NCBI GenBank assembly: GCA_000380225.1
Contig: KB904821.1
Location: 4,522,938 to 4,586,937, forward strand
DNA from: a filamentous cyanobacterium ESFC-1
GTDB lineage: Bacteria > Cyanobacteriota > Cyanobacteriia > Cyanobacteriales > Spirulinaceae
DNA: 64,000 nucleotides
Direction of reading: 5' to 3'
Shown: one piece after another, positions 15,575 through 23,841 of the stretch
Numbering within the stretch: position 1 is the stretch's first letter
Layout: each line of letters begins with the position of its first letter
Notes under the pieces: generated by a model
Seen by the model: the letters and a program-made list of their open reading frames with translations, nothing else
Told to the model about the DNA's origin: nothing
The model's database searches: none
Position numbers and translations under genes: made by a program

Positions 15575-18427
15575 TTAACGCTGCCCCATGACGGTAAAAC
15601 CCGCCCAGTCTTTCGGTTCGGGATGGGTTTCTTTAATCGTCAGCATTGCCTGTCGCAACGCCTGCGCCTTGTCGGGAGTATTTTGCAGATTTTGATAAAA
15701 TTCCGTCATTAGGTCGGCTGTGGGGGCATCAGGGACGTTCCAGAGGGAGATTAACACGGTGGGTACACCGGCGTTGATGAAGGCGCGGGATAAGCCGACG
15801 ATGCCATCGCTGGTGACTCGTCCGAGTCCGGTTTGGCAGGCACTCAGGACAGCGAGATCGGCGGAAAGTTGCATATTGTAGATTTCTTGGGCGGTGAGGA
15901 GTCCGTCGTTGGCAGTGTTGAGGGGGTTTTGGGGGTCGTATTCGGGGTCTGAAGCGAGGGCAATAGCGCCGAGGTTGTTGTTGACAATACTGCCTTGGAA
16001 GCCGTCTAAAAGTCCGTGGGTGGCGAAGTGCAGGAGTTTGGCGCGGGGCATTTGGCGAGTGATGGCGGTTTCGCTGGCATCTGCACCGAGGATGGGGCGA
16101 CTATCGAGGAGTTTGGCGATGGTTTCGGCTTCTCGTTCGGTGTGGGGGAGAGGGTCGAAGCTTTCCACTCGTTCTAGGCGGATGTCGTAATATTGCGGCA
16201 TGGTGGGGTTGCCGATGATGAGGGTGTTTTCGCCTTGGAAAGTGCTTGGTTTGGGTTTTCGAGTGGTGGACAGGAGTTGGATGGAGGGGGAAGTGGAAAT
16301 GGTATGGCTCTCGATGAGGTATTGCCCGGAGGCATCCATGAGGGCGGGGAAGGGGACGAAAAAGAGGTCGCGGTCGGGGATGAAGATGACGGAGGCTTCG
16401 GGGTTTGTGGGGAGGAGGTCGGCGATGGGGTCGATGAGAATTTGATGGAGTTCTTTTAGGTGTTCTTCCCCTCGCTGGCTTTTGCCCAAGGGATTGAAGC
16501 GTCCTCTGGTTTGTCCAGTGGTCGAGTTTTGGCTTTGGGAAACCAGTTGACCCAAGGGGGTTTGGGGGGTTTGGGATTGGGGAGTTGCGCTACGACTGGC
16601 AACGATTTGACGGCTTTGGCTGAGGGTGAGGAGGAGTCCGGTGAGGCTGATGAGGGTAAGGGTGGAGAAGGCAAGGGATCGGCGGTAGGGGCGTTTTTCG
16701 GGGTTGCCGTAGATGAAGGGATAGATGGAGGCAATACCACTTATAGCAAAAATGGGCAGGAGTAAATAGATGACAATCAGGTTGTAGGGGTTGATGTATC
16801 GTTCCCAGAAGTTTTGGAATTGGATTACAGTCCGGTTTGGGGTTGGGATGGGTTGAGAAAAACGATCCCAAAGATGTTTGAGATCGGTGGAACGAAAGGT
16901 AATCTTGCCATTGGGTTGAATGACCCAGATATAGAGTTCGGATTCTTTAACTTGTTCTCTCCCTTCAATTTGGAACTCATCAAAAATCACTGCATATTCA
17001 ACTAGGGTAGCGTTTTGTTCCTTCGCAGTTTGTTTCAGGTCTTCAACTGTGGGAAGTTTGGGAGTGATATTTTGTTTGACGCTCAATTGTTCGATTAACG
17101 AGCGAGTCCGTCCCCACTCTGAAACAGTTAAGGCTTCTTCGGGTTGGTTGAGGGCAATGAGAGTTTTTTGTAAGGTGTTATAGGTATTCTTTTGTGTTTC
17201 AAATATACTAATTCTCTGGTTATCGGATAAACCTTGCCGCAACGTTTCCTGTACTTGAATGCCTTGACGAAGGAAAATTTCCGCTTCCTTGGGTTGACCC
17301 GATTTGAGGAATACAACACCTAAATTGTTTAAAGAAGCAGCTTCACCCTGTCTGTCTCCAATTTGGCGGTCAATTTCCAGAGATTGCTGGTGGAAAGCGA
17401 TCGCTTGTTGGTACTCTCCCAAGGAATCGTAAACATTGCCTAAACTGCCTAAAGAAGCAGCTTCACCCCGTCTATCCCCAATTTGGCGTTGAATTTCGAG
17501 AGATTGATCGTAGAAAGCGATCGCTTGTTGGTACTCTCCCAAGTAACTGTAAGCATTCCCTAAATTACCTAAAGAACTAGCTTCACCCCCTCTATCCCCA
17601 ATTTGGCGTGTAATTTCGAGAGATTGCTGGTAGAAAGCGATCGCTTTTTGGTATTCTCCCAAGGAATAGTAAACATTCCCTAAACCGTTTAAAGAACTAG
17701 CGTCACCCCCTCTATCCCCAATTTGGCGTGTAATTTCGAGAGATTGCTGCTGGAAAGAGATCGCTTGTTGGTACTCTCCCAAGGAAAAGTAAGCATTCCC
17801 TAAATTACCTAAAGAACCAGCTTCACCCCGTCTATCCCCAATCTGGCGTTTAATTTCGAGAGATTGCTGCTGGAATGCGATCGCTTGTTGGTATTCTCCC
17901 AAGGAATAGTAAACATTCCCTAAATCGTTTAAAGAAGCAGCTTCACCCTGTCTATCCCCAATTTGGCGTGTAATTTCGAGAGATTGCTGGAGGAAAGCGA
18001 TCGCTTGTTGGTATTCTCCCAAGGAATAGTAAACAACGCCTAAACTGTTTAAAGAACCAGCTTCACCCTGTCTGTCCCCAATTTGGCGTTGAATTTCGAG
18101 AGATTGATCGTAGAAAGCGATCGCTTTTTGGTATTCTCCCAAGGAATCGTAAGCAATCCCTAAATTACCTAAAGAAGCAGCTTCACCCTGTCTATTTCCA
18201 ATTCTTTGATAAATCTTTAATGCTGCTTCCCAAGACTGCAACGCCTCTCGAAACTGACTGGTATTAAACTGCTCAATTCCCTGCTCATGTAATCGATCGC
18301 CTTCTATCTTCAAATCAGCTTCACTCTGCGCCAATAATACTGTTTCCCCCCGCACCGGAGACACCACCGCACCCGCACCCAGTCCCATCAACACCGCCAA
18401 ACCAGCAATAGCCAAGCGCCTCATCAT
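15575..18427 (-). CDS. Secreted TPR-CHAT protein with membrane helices inserted before the CHAT core
   Basis: The 950 residues start with a signal peptide (about 1-28). Some nine tetratricopeptide units follow at about 35-420; seven are near-identical 40-residue repeats around SLGEYQQAIAF. A CHAT (caspase-like, HetF-associated) region follows, with catalytic His804 in HFATHG and Cys864 in LSACQTG. Two strongly hydrophobic helices (about 545-570 and 580-605) split the CHAT region, which is unusual. HIP1 occurs at the same place in most TPR units, encoding Ala-Ile-Ala. A regulated protease at the cell envelope is inferred. The next minus-strand gene upstream is a lipoprotein gene, 65 bases away. 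Confidence 0.9.
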   Translation of the reverse strand: MMRRLAIAGLAVLMGLGAGAVVSPVRGETVLLAQSEADLKIEGDRLHEQGIEQFNTSQFREALQSWEAALKIYQRIGNRQGEAASLGNLGIAYDSLGEYQKAIAFYDQSLEIQRQIGDRQGEAGSLNSLGVVYYSLGEYQQAIAFLQQSLEITRQIGDRQGEAASLNDLGNVYYSLGEYQQAIAFQQQSLEIKRQIGDRRGEAGSLGNLGNAYFSLGEYQQAISFQQQSLEITRQIGDRGGDASSLNGLGNVYYSLGEYQKAIAFYQQSLEITRQIGDRGGEASSLGNLGNAYSYLGEYQQAIAFYDQSLEIQRQIGDRRGEAASLGSLGNVYDSLGEYQQAIAFHQQSLEIDRQIGDRQGEAASLNNLGVVFLKSGQPKEAEIFLRQGIQVQETLRQGLSDNQRISIFETQKNTYNTLQKTLIALNQPEEALTVSEWGRTRSLIEQLSVKQNITPKLPTVEDLKQTAKEQNATLVEYAVIFDEFQIEGREQVKESELYIWVIQPNGKITFRSTDLKHLWDRFSQPIPTPNRTVIQFQNFWERYINPYNLIVIYLLLPIFAISGIASIYPFIYGNPEKRPYRRSLAFSTLTLISLTGLLLTLSQSRQIVASRSATPQSQTPQTPLGQLVSQSQNSTTGQTRGRFNPLGKSQRGEEHLKELHQILIDPIADLLPTNPEASVIFIPDRDLFFVPFPALMDASGQYLIESHTISTSPSIQLLSTTRKPKPSTFQGENTLIIGNPTMPQYYDIRLERVESFDPLPHTEREAETIAKLLDSRPILGADASETAITRQMPRAKLLHFATHGLLDGFQGSIVNNNLGAIALASDPEYDPQNPLNTANDGLLTAQEIYNMQLSADLAVLSACQTGLGRVTSDGIVGLSRAFINAGVPTVLISLWNVPDAPTADLMTEFYQNLQNTPDKAQALRQAMLTIKETHPEPKDWAGFTVMGQR

Positions 18428-18492
18428 TGCTCTAATTAACCTTTCTATCTCTCAAATGGCACACTTTCTGTTATTTTCCTATATTTGACATC

Positions 18493-18999
18493 TCAATCGC
18501 CGCTTACTTCTAACTCTAATCGCACCTCTTCATTATCTCTTTGAGTAACGGTCAACTTTGTTGCGGCTAGATTAAAACTGGAGTCAGGTTCATGTTTTAA
18601 AGTCTCTCGTTGAATTTCTGCTGTCCGAGAATCTTTTACTTTAAATCCCGTTATCGGCTCAACGATCAAAACTTCATCCCCGCGCACACTGGGGGGTTCT
18701 CCACTTTCCCCCTGCTTTGCGTCTCCCAGAAACCGCACATTTTCCACCTCATCCAGCGCAAAAGATTCCTCTTGACCGTTATACTCAACCGTGATTGTTT
18801 CAGCCGTCAATCCCTTTAAATAGCGTCCCGTCAGCGTTCCTCCCTCTGTGAACTCCACCGCCACCGGAGACAACTGCACCTCTAAAGCATCACGGGTTAT
18901 TTCTGGATTTAGCTGAGACTCGGAAGAAGGAACTTGGCAACTACTGACTCCCAAAAGCAACAGGGAGGACAAAAGCAAAGATTGGAGCTTGGTTTTCAT
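18493..18999 (-). CDS. Predicted lipoprotein
   Basis: The 168-residue product begins MKTKLQSLLLSSLLLLGVSSC, with a good lipobox (LGVSSC), so it should be lipidated at that Cys and exported. The remainder is soluble and beta-rich (TLTGRYLKGLTAETITVEYN), with an SH3- or LSM-like feel but no assigned family. A longer frame starts with TTG three codons earlier; the ATG at 18999 is preferred because the signal sequence begins there. It sits just upstream of the CHAT gene on the same strand, so they may be co-transcribed. Confidence 0.75.
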   Translation of the reverse strand: MKTKLQSLLLSSLLLLGVSSCQVPSSESQLNPEITRDALEVQLSPVAVEFTEGGTLTGRYLKGLTAETITVEYNGQEESFALDEVENVRFLGDAKQGESGEPPSVRGDEVLIVEPITGFKVKDSRTAEIQRETLKHEPDSSFNLAATKLTVTQRDNEEVRLELEVSGD

Positions 19000-19090
19000 C
19001 AGACACAATTACCGTAAACCCTGTAAATATTTTAACATTGGGATTTAGGTAAGCTGAAGGCAGTTTGAGGCATTTGAAAGCCTTTACAGA

Positions 19091-19429
19091 TCAAAGGTAT
19101 AAAACTGTTCGCAGTCCTTCATCCACTTCTTCTTGTAAATCTTCAGATAATGACCCGATATACTCCCCCAAAAAACTCTTATCAATCGTCAAAATTTGTG
19201 AAACATTAACCACAGATTGCTTAGACAAACCAGAAACATTACGCGGTAACAAAACATTACCCGGTGCTTCTGCTAATAATGTATTGGACGTAATAACAAC
19301 CACAATAACTGTACTAATACGACTTTGATTAAATGTATCATCCTGAACAATTAGAACTGGACGACGATAACCCGGCGATGAGCCAACGGGATCGGGTGAA
19401 TTTGCCCACCAAATCTCTCCCCGATACAT
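19091..19429 (-). CDS. MazF/PemK-type toxin
   Basis: This 112-residue protein has the MazF/PemK endoribonuclease fold. MYRGEIWWANSPDPVGS carries the conserved beta-strand and loop, RRPVLIVQDD is the RPVLIV core, and LSKQSVVNVSQILTI contains the conserved Ser/Gln region near the active site. Members cut mRNA at short sequence motifs. The start is the ATG at 19429, overlapping the antitoxin stop by one base (TAATG), with GAGGA six bases upstream; an earlier in-frame TTG at 19435 is less likely. Confidence 0.9.
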   Translation of the reverse strand: MYRGEIWWANSPDPVGSSPGYRRPVLIVQDDTFNQSRISTVIVVVITSNTLLAEAPGNVLLPRNVSGLSKQSVVNVSQILTIDKSFLGEYIGSLSEDLQEEVDEGLRTVLYL

Positions 19430-19665
19430 TACCAATCCTCATGGGGGAGAGACATAAACTGCATTTTTGCCATCACTGGATCGACTTTAGAAGAAGCGCG
19501 ATCGTAAACATGATTGAGTCGATCGAGCATCGGGCAACGATTATATTTTTGTAAATAAACTTGCAGCGCTCTAGTATAAAGTTCGCTACGGGACAATCCC
19601 AACTGTTCCGCTAACACTTCTGCTTCTGCGAACACCGAATCAGGTAAAGAAATGTCAATTTCCAT
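19429..19665 (-). CDS. Antitoxin of MazEF-like pair (ribbon-helix-helix type)
   Basis: The 78 residues open with MEIDISLPDSVFAEAEVLAEQ and continue LGLSRSELYTRALQVYLQ, the pattern of a ribbon-helix-helix DNA-binding antitoxin. The C-terminal part (about 45-78) would be the toxin-neutralising tail. The gene precedes and overlaps its toxin by one base, the usual antitoxin-first order for autoregulated pairs. The promoter is probably in the short region above 19665. Confidence 0.85.
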   Translation of the reverse strand: MEIDISLPDSVFAEAEVLAEQLGLSRSELYTRALQVYLQKYNRCPMLDRLNHVYDRASSKVDPVMAKMQFMSLPHEDW

Positions 19666-19774
19666 ACTTTTAATGATTTCTAGCTACGTTATGTATTTTA
19701 ACATTTTGACATTGGCTTTTGATATAGCGATCTTATTCCACAGGTAAACTCACATCTAGGTTTTTCTTGATAAC

Positions 19775-19924
19775 ATGAAATGGCGTGTCATTCTTGAATT
19801 AGACCCAGAAACGGGAGAATAGGCTGTCTGGTGTCCAGAACTACCCAGTGGCTTATCAGCCAGAGAGACAGAAACAGAAGCCTTAGATAATATTCGCGAG
19901 GCAATTTCCCTTGATACCGAGTAG
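19775..19924 (+). pseudogene. HicB-like antitoxin remnant with internal amber codon
   Basis: Reading from ATG at 19775 gives MKWRVILELDPETGE, then TAG, then AVWCPELPSGLSA and a helical end, closing with TAG at 19922-19924. Intact cyanobacterial HicB-like proteins read ...PETGxWAVWCPELPGC..., so the TAG most simply arose from the Trp codon TGG. The LPGC turn is also eroded. With 49 residues it is shorter than intact family members. No HicA-like toxin is next to it; a different gene starts 37 bases on. Confidence 0.75.
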
Positions 19925-19961
19925 AAAAAAGTTTTGATGATAAGCGATAAGCGATCGCACT

Positions 19962-20921
19962 ATGTCTAACCCCAACAACCCCAATTTATTCCAAAAATTT
20001 GCCGGACTCCTAACCCTTTTTGGGGGTGCATTATACTTCACGGGTTGGATATATCGTTGGGCTTATTTTAGCTTTTTTCAACTAGAAATTACCACCCTCA
20101 ACTTCCCGCCGCAATCCTTCCTTTTCGTTCCTATACAAGTCTTTTTCGGCAGCTTTTCCACACAGGAAAGTCTTAAACAAATGGCGCGATCTATTTTCCT
20201 CTTCCTCGTCATTATTTATCTTGCTATTCCCTTAACCCTCTGGCTTGTTCAACAAATCAGTAGCGCCATCTCTGGCATATTTAACTTTTTCAAAACAAAT
20301 ATTCAAAATCTCATACAAGATCGACACCAAAAACTCCAGAACCATCTGAATCATCTTGCCCAATCTCAGAAGACCAAAAAATACTGGTTTGAATTACAAT
20401 TACATAAATTTTTCGCATTATTACTCAATTCCTTAAAACCCATTAAACTCAAACCCATCGACTATCAAAAAAGCCTCTGGGATGAAACAATTATCATTCT
20501 TTGGATTCTAATACTCTTATTCTTCCTCGCACGAAATCAAGGAATCACCGACGCACAAAAAGATGCGAGAAAAGACTCTAAATTACCCAGTATCACCCTC
20601 ATTGTCCCCGAAGATACTCTCGCCTTTGGTAACACTTCAACCAATCCCCAAACCCTAGAGGGCTTTCAAATTATCGGCGATGTTAAACGCTACAACGATA
20701 TCAATGAAAAGACAACAATTAACGACCTCGACAACGAACTCTTTTGGCGATTACTCCTCGATAATGAAGGCTTTTTCTACCTCTTTAGAAGTTTGCCAGA
20801 AGATGCCCCTCCCAACCAACGCCCGACTCTCTTAATCGTTCAAGGTAGTTTAAATGGAAATTCCCTCGTTATTCTCAGTCCGTCACCATTCACAGAGAAA
20901 GAAGAGGAAGAGGCTGATTAA
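19962..20921 (+). CDS. Membrane protein of unknown function
   Basis: This 319-residue protein has hydrophobic helices at about 12-33, 45-60, 75-100 and 173-192. A Gln/Lys/His-rich cytoplasmic segment lies between the third and fourth, and a soluble C-terminal domain of about 125 residues ends in an acidic tail. The C-terminal domain includes LPSITLIVPEDTLAFGN and a WRLLLDNEGFFYLF segment. I recognise no family. Its codon use is AT-richer than core neighbours, and it lies among toxin remnants and non-coding structured DNA. A role in local defence or transport cannot be argued from sequence alone. Confidence 0.65.
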   Translation: MSNPNNPNLFQKFAGLLTLFGGALYFTGWIYRWAYFSFFQLEITTLNFPPQSFLFVPIQVFFGSFSTQESLKQMARSIFLFLVIIYLAIPLTLWLVQQISSAISGIFNFFKTNIQNLIQDRHQKLQNHLNHLAQSQKTKKYWFELQLHKFFALLLNSLKPIKLKPIDYQKSLWDETIIILWILILLFFLARNQGITDAQKDARKDSKLPSITLIVPEDTLAFGNTSTNPQTLEGFQIIGDVKRYNDINEKTTINDLDNELFWRLLLDNEGFFYLFRSLPEDAPPNQRPTLLIVQGSLNGNSLVILSPSPFTEKEEEEAD

Positions 20922-20939
20922 AACGAGGGCAAAGTCCGC

Positions 20940-21210
20940 TTTCAAAGGATGAAGAACATTAAGCTTGAATGTACGGAGCTTCATCAAAACCTCCTGGGTC
21001 TGAAACCCCGTCCTTTAAGGACGGCTTTGTATTTTTCGGGTAAAATTGGCAATATCGAGAAGCGAAAACCAAGGCTATTCGATATCAGCACCTTGAAAAT
21101 TGGATATAGCGGGTTTCGTGTCGAAAAGCTGACACGAGTAAAATATCCAAGCAACAAGTACAGTCTTTGTTGGACACCGTACCGCCGGGCTGGCGGAATC
21201 GGGACTCTGT
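20940..21210. other. Structured non-coding segment with nested hairpins
   Basis: No credible gene is present. Instead several perfect inverted repeats occur close together: GATGAAG/CTTCATC near 20949-20983; CCGTCCTT/AAGGACGG at 21008-21024, followed by a T-rich run; ATATCGA/TCGATAT at 21052-21058 and 21079-21085; TTGGATAT/ATATCCAA at 21100-21107 and 21143-21150, enclosing CGTGTC/GACACG at 21117-21122 and 21131-21136; and CCGCC/GGCGG at 21182-21196. Nested stems of this kind suggest a folded RNA, possibly from a mobile element, since an IS605-like end follows. I cannot name an RNA family. Confidence 0.5.
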
Positions 21211-21279
21211 AATGGGTTAAAAAGTCTGTGGACATGGCGTAAGACGGGGACATAACTAATGAAAGTTAGTGGTGTACGC

Positions 21280-21352
21280 AGATGTGAGTGAAGCAGAAAC
21301 TTAAATCGTAAGGTTTAGGAATCACCGTCCGTTTACGGCGGTGAGGAGGTCA
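21280..21352 (+). mobile_element. IS200/IS605-like right end (possible omega-RNA 3' end), no transposase
   Basis: The segment GTGAGTGAAGCAGAAAC, then a short hairpin, then GGAATCACC with a stem of CACCGTCCG/CGGCGGTG (21323-21345), ending GAGGAGGTCAA at 21352, resembles from memory the right ends of cyanobacterial IS200/IS605-family elements. In intact elements this end also forms the 3' part of the TnpB guide RNA. No tnpA or tnpB frame is visible in the 500 bases upstream, so this would be a decayed or solo end. Confidence 0.5.
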
Positions 21353-21387
21353 ATGGATTGACTATATAGTAATTCTAAATAAGAACC

Positions 21388-21456
21388 AACAGCCCGCCCA
21401 CAGATTAAAATCTGGGGAACCAACGATAGCAAAGTCCGCTTTTGCGGACTCAGGAA
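21388..21456 (+). repeat. Dispersed repeat, CCCGCCC / CTGGGGAACC / AAAGTCCGC type
   Basis: AGCCCGCCCACAG, then AATCTGGGGAACCAACG, then GCAAAGTCCGC with its inverted copy GCGGAC (hairpin 21436-21452). Diverged copies occur at about 41883-41920 (same strand), 63469-63527 (opposite strand) and, more weakly, near 5040-5085 (opposite strand). The family lies in gaps only. Confidence 0.6.
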
Positions 21457-21503
21457 ATAAGCGTCAATGTACGGAACTTAATTGGATTGACTATAAATCC
21501 TCC

Positions 21504-22274
21504 CTAACCTTCCGGTTCAATCCCCGCAGCCCGTAATTGAGCCGCTAATCGCTCGGCTCGTTGGCGCTCGGTTTCCGCTCGTTGGCGCTCGTTTTCAGCC
21601 CGTTGGCGCTCGGTTTCAGCCCGTTGCTCCTCTTGGGACACACGCTCAGAAGCCCACAACAGCAAATTTCCCTGCTCATCCCACCAGCGCAACCAATCCC
21701 CCTGACGATTCTCGCGATTTCCCGACCAAACCCCCAAGAAAAGCTGCATTTCCGGTAGCCAGAAACGGCCATCTTCGTTGGGGGATGCGAGTTGATAGCG
21801 TTGGTTGTCGTCAAGACGATAGAGTTCTAGACTTCCCGTTTGCGGGTTAAAAATGCCGTAACTGGGAACTTGTAAAATGCGCTCGTAGAAGTAAAACTTG
21901 CCAGGGGGATAGGTTTCTTTAATCGAATATTCGCCCCCGTCAGTCGCAGATAAAAACTCAAGAACAACTGCGGGTAATTCTCCTTGCAGTTGCGGGGTGT
22001 AACTGCGAATCACCTCATCACGGGGAACAGTAATGCGGGGAACATACCCCCAATCTGGCGCTTTGACCACGGTTTTATCGTTAACCGTGGCACAAATACC
22101 GTAGTTGGTACAAGTCAGGGCAGTTTCGGGTAGTTTTCCCGCGAGTTGTAGGCTTTCGGTGAGGGCTGCGGCTAGGGCAGGTTGATTAATATTATCCACG
22201 GGGTCATCAGGAAGGATAAAATCATCGGGTAATTTTTCCCAAGTAATTTTGAGAGTGTTGGGGGAAGTAATCAT
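21504..22274 (-). CDS. Uma2 family endonuclease-like protein with coiled-coil tail
   Basis: The 256 residues hold an Uma2/DUF820 domain: PALAAALTESLQLAG at the front, then VKAPDWGYVPRI with the conserved Asp, LPAVVLEFLSATDGG with the Glu, and KFYFYERILQVPSYGIF. After about residue 215 comes a charged heptad tail built from repeated AETERQRAE units and ending AAQLRAAGIEPEG, typical of this subfamily. The repeated codons make a short tandem DNA repeat (21540-21640). Presumed nuclease fold; function unproven. The gap upstream of its start is filled by heptamer repeats up to sipA. Confidence 0.9.
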   Translation of the reverse strand: MITSPNTLKITWEKLPDDFILPDDPVDNINQPALAAALTESLQLAGKLPETALTCTNYGICATVNDKTVVKAPDWGYVPRITVPRDEVIRSYTPQLQGELPAVVLEFLSATDGGEYSIKETYPPGKFYFYERILQVPSYGIFNPQTGSLELYRLDDNQRYQLASPNEDGRFWLPEMQLFLGVWSGNRENRQGDWLRWWDEQGNLLLWASERVSQEEQRAETERQRAENERQRAETERQRAERLAAQLRAAGIEPEG

Positions 22275-22289
22275 CAGCTTCTAAGGGGC

Positions 22290-22477
22290 AGTAGGTCTTA
22301 GGCAGTAGGTCTTAGGCAGCTTTGCTGTAGGCAATCGGCAATCGGTGTGTAGGGGCGGGGTTTCCCCGCCCAATAACCAATAACCAATAACCAATAACCA
22401 ATAACCAACAACCAATAACCAATAACCAATAACCAATAACCAACAACCAACAACCAATAACCAATAACAAACAACAA
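22290..22477 (-). repeat. CTTAGGCAG units and TTATTGG heptamer array
   Basis: Between about 22278 and 22320 the unit GTAGGTCTTAGGCA is repeated next to the dispersed CTTCTAAGGGGCAGTAGG sequence. A short GC-rich spacer (GGGGCGGGGTTTCC) follows, and then about 22377-22477 is a heptamer array read as CCAATAA/CCAACAA on the plus strand. Two minus-strand frames through the array spell the artefact peptide WLLVIGY. The array fills the space between sipA and the Uma2 gene. Confidence 0.9.
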
Positions 22478-22478
22478 A

Positions 22479-22697
22479 CTAAACCTTCTCGATGTACTGA
22501 TTTTCGAGGAGAAACGCACCGCGATGAAAGCGAATCGCCCAATAATCTCCCGGACGGCGGTCGAGAATAATGCCTTCTTCGCCAATTTCAACGACGCTAG
22601 GAGGGCGTAACATGGGCATGGGTTCGGCGGTTTTGATGTAGGACGGGAGTTGAACAACCCGCACTTTATCGCCTACGGAAAAGACCTGTTCTGTCAT
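22479..22697 (-). CDS. sipA: SipA-like regulatory protein (DUF3148)
   Basis: The 72-residue protein matches cyanobacterial SipA, which binds and modulates the NblS (Hik33) sensor kinase in stress and high-light signalling. Family landmarks are FSVGDKVRVVQLPSYIKTA, PMLRPPSVVEIGEEG and YWAIRFHRGAFLLENQYIE, an SH3-like beta barrel. The length is right for the family and the start ATG at 22697 gives the expected N-terminus. The stop lies at the edge of the heptamer array. Confidence 0.87.
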   Translation of the reverse strand: MTEQVFSVGDKVRVVQLPSYIKTAEPMPMLRPPSVVEIGEEGIILDRRPGDYWAIRFHRGAFLLENQYIEKV

Positions 22698-22759
22698 GGT
22701 TACAGCGATAGTAGGAATTTTAACTTTAATGCTAAACCGAATCTGTTGCCAAGGATTCT

Positions 22760-22792
22760 AAAACCCCGATTTCTTCAAAAAACCGGGGTTTT
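22760..22792 (-). terminator. Hairpin downstream of the cbiX gene
   Basis: AAAACCCCG (22760-22768) and CGGGGTTTT (22784-22792) form a 9-bp stem about 20 bases after the minus-strand stop of the chelatase gene. On that strand the 3' arm ends in TTTT, fitting a rho-independent terminator. It is a member of the dispersed CCCCGG...CCGGGG palindrome family. Confidence 0.7.
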
Positions 22793-22811
22793 GCGGGCAG
22801 ACTAATTGAAT

Positions 22812-23804
22812 TTAAGGGACTTGCCAGATGCGATTGTGATATTTTTCGACATCGGCATAGACATCGGGGGCAGGATGGTCGTGGTCGTGATGGTGGTGGC
22901 CGTGATTGTGGTCGTGATGGTGGCCGTGATTGCCTTCCCCTACTGCCGCGAGACGGAATTTACACATTTCGCAGTTCATCTGCACGTTTCCGAGTTGGGT
23001 TTCGATTTCTCGTTGGCGCACAACGGGCATTAACTGGGAATGAATGCCCATTTCGGGCAAACAGGTCATGGCAATATCGGGGTGTTGTGCTTGTTGTTGG
23101 GCGGTAATGTCAAAGATTTTTTCCATTAAAACCCCGGTAAAGAGGAAGTAAGGCAGGACGATAATGCGTTTGGGGTTGTATAATCGAGCGCGATTAAAGC
23201 CTTCTTCTAAGCGGGGGTGGGTGATGCCGATAAAGCAGGTTTCGACGGTGGCATAACCGCTTCCTTCCCAAATCATGCGAGCGAGTTTGTAGACATCGCC
23301 GTTGGCATCGGGGTCGCTCGACCCTCTACCGACAAAGAGTAACACGGTTTGCGATCGCGCCACCCCTTCCGGATTGTTTTCCGGTTGGTCTAATGCCTCT
23401 AGACGCGATCGCCATAGGTCTAGAATATTAGGGGTAATACCAAAATGCCGTCCGTAGTAAAACTTGAGTTGCGGATAAATTGACCTGGCTCGGTCTAACT
23501 CGTTGGTAACGTCAAATTTGTTATGTCGGGCGGCAAAAAGCAAAATGGGCAAAACCGAAAACTCGGTGTAACCTTGGGCTAAACAGGCTTCAATCCCTTC
23601 TAATATGGTCGGTTGCGTGAGTTCGAGAAAGCAAGGAACCACGGGCCGCGAGGGGTCGAGTTGTTCGTAGGTTTTGGCAAAGTCGATGAAGGTTTGCCGT
23701 CCTTGGGGGTTTTTCGTCCCGTGACCCACCATCAGCAAGGGACGCTGCATGGGAAGGGGAGGGAGTTCTAGGTTCAGTTGCGGTTGAGAAGAAGTGATTT
23801 GCAC
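22812..23804 (-). CDS. cbiX: Sirohydrochlorin chelatase, long CbiX type
   Basis: The 330-residue, two-lobe protein has the CbiX/SirB pattern: [13 protein letters not shown] with the metal-binding His, then [16 protein letters not shown] in lobe one, and [14 protein letters not shown] with [14 protein letters not shown] in lobe two. The C-terminus has MNCEMC (an MxCxxC motif) followed by a His-rich stretch of alternating His/Asp at about residues 295-315. That combination is known from the long CbiX of Bacillus megaterium, where the cysteines bind an Fe-S cluster. It inserts cobalt (B12) or iron (siroheme). The start is GTG at 23804; the Met at codon 19 is an alternative. Confidence 0.88.
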   Translation of the reverse strand: MQITSSQPQLNLELPPLPMQRPLLMVGHGTKNPQGRQTFIDFAKTYEQLDPSRPVVPCFLELTQPTILEGIEACLAQGYTEFSVLPILLFAARHNKFDVTNELDRARSIYPQLKFYYGRHFGITPNILDLWRSRLEALDQPENNPEGVARSQTVLLFVGRGSSDPDANGDVYKLARMIWEGSGYATVETCFIGITHPRLEEGFNRARLYNPKRIIVLPYFLFTGVLMEKIFDITAQQQAQHPDIAMTCLPEMGIHSQLMPVVRQREIETQLGNVQMNCEMCKFRLAAVGEGNHGHHHDHNHGHHHHDHDHPAPDVYADVEKYHNRIWQVP

Positions 23805-23841
23805 AGTTTATGCTTTGATTGGATGGTTTGGATTAGTTATC

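Noticed and set aside
16193-16765. Plus-strand frames antisense to the TPR-CHAT gene
   Set aside because: They lie wholly inside the minus-strand gene with intact catalytic motifs and are shadow frames.
20949-21212. 87-codon plus-strand frame
   Set aside because: It covers the structured non-coding stretch; the peptide has no domain pattern and the stems explain the conservation better.
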